NCBI GenBank assembly: GCA_010279815.1
Contig: QEOQ01000590.1
Location: 271,155 to 335,154, forward strand
Reading direction: 5' to 3'
DNA length: 64,000 nt
DNA from: Brachionus plicatilis
Lineage: Eukaryota > Rotifera > Eurotatoria > Ploima > Brachionidae
The translations under genes and the position numbers were made by a program. Of the stretch, positions 63,583-64,000 are shown piece by piece; position 1 is the first letter of the stretch; the number at the start of each line of letters is the position of its first letter. The notes below the pieces were generated by a model. That model made no database searches, had not been told where the DNA came from, and saw only the letters and a program-made list of their open reading frames with translations.

Positions 63583-63775
63583 GGTTTTGTGAATTTCAAA
63601 AACAAATTGAACACGAACACAAATTCTTCATTTTTTAATAAATTTAAATTTAAATTAATAAAAAATATTAGAAAAAATACTGCAATATTGATGCAATATT
63701 TTTTATTAACTTAAATTTTAATTTATTAAAAAATGAAGAATTTGTGTTCAATTTGTTTTTGAAATTCAAAATACC
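63583..63775. mobile_element. Mutator-type foldback MITE with 9-bp target duplication
   Basis: 193 bp flanked by an exact 9-bp duplication, GATTCGGGT, at 63574-63582 and 63776-63784. Both ends start GGT and the arms are inverted copies for about 60 bp (AATTTCAAAAACAAATTGAA near the left end). GG termini plus a 9-bp duplication point to the Mutator superfamily. It is non-coding. Confidence 0.8.
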
Positions 63776-63899
63776 GATTCGGGTCAGCTCAAATGGATTA
63801 AAGTCCTTCTTCTTCCCAACGTAAATAATATTTTGTTTTACAATTTATAAGACGAATAAGAAAAATTATTTCTGCATTAAAATATATAAAGTTAAGAGA

Positions 63900-63973
63900 T
63901 TTTTTTTTTATAACTTTTTTTAACTTTTTATTTTTACTTCTCCTTAAAGGAGGCTAATACAATTAATAAATAA
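63900..63973 (+). mobile_element. Very short retroposon tail with 16-bp target duplication
   Basis: A 74-bp insertion between exact 16-bp copies of ATATAAAGTTAAGAGA at 63884-63899 and 63974-63989. Its 3' end, AAGGAGGCTAATACAATTAA followed by TAAA units, resembles the tail after the LINE relic near 53512 (GAAGGAGCTCGGTACAGATA). It is a heavily 5'-truncated LINE copy. Confidence 0.7.
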
Positions 63974-64000
63974 ATATAAAGTTAAGAGAAAAAAAAATTA

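Overview
The window is nuclear DNA from an AT-rich eukaryote, almost certainly an animal. Genes are split by GT-AG introns, many only 43 to 65 bp long. The conserved proteins (SMC3, COP1, syntaxin-18, malonyl-CoA decarboxylase, URM1, the actin maturation protease ACTMAP, ethanolamine kinase, an ARMC5-like BTB protein) are metazoan in architecture. The very low GC, the short introns mixed with long AT-rich ones, the dense small transposons and a PhoPQ-related hydrolase would suit a rotifer such as Brachionus. That placement is an inference; no rRNA, mitochondrial or spliced-leader marker was seen.

Layout. 1-742: 3' end of a gene running in from the left. 743-4770: transposon debris and a MITE. 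4836-10105 (+): ARMC5-like gene. 12001-14265 (-): an orphan type I membrane protein and a 190-residue protein. 14788-17951: syntaxin-18 (-) and malonyl-CoA decarboxylase (+), diverging from a 154-bp shared promoter. 18396-22649: a pogo/Tigger-like DNA transposon with a spliced, apparently intact 599-residue transposase, and a hAT-type MITE in its last intron. 22935-25558 (-): secreted PhoPQ-related alpha/beta hydrolase. 26520-28306 (-): a SET/MYND gene running into an HExxH domain, probably as one spliced protein. 29100-29469 (-): small orphan. 29683-32765 (-): ACTMAP. 33095-34219 (-): ethanolamine kinase, diverging from URM1 at 34521-35020 (+). 35482-36735: a decayed Mutator-like element with a retroposon tail inside it. 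38710-43408 (+): COP1. 43409-50216: gene-poor. 50217-51692 (+): intronless orphan. 52000-56300: repeats, a foldback element, a LINE remnant and a zinc-finger pseudogene. 56475-61788 (-): SMC3. 61789-64000: two more small transposon insertions.

Exon models were built by hand from splice sites, reading phase and family conservation. Every multi-exon model given keeps an open frame through its junctions. URM1 and the first three ACTMAP exons are too short to stand out as open reading frames and were found through conserved motifs. The genes are housekeeping functions (cohesin, ubiquitin ligases, lipid metabolism, ER membrane fusion, tRNA thiolation, actin maturation) and do not form a pathway. 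The least ordinary parts are the SET/MYND-HExxH gene and the set of transposons whose boundaries can be read to the base from target-site duplications.
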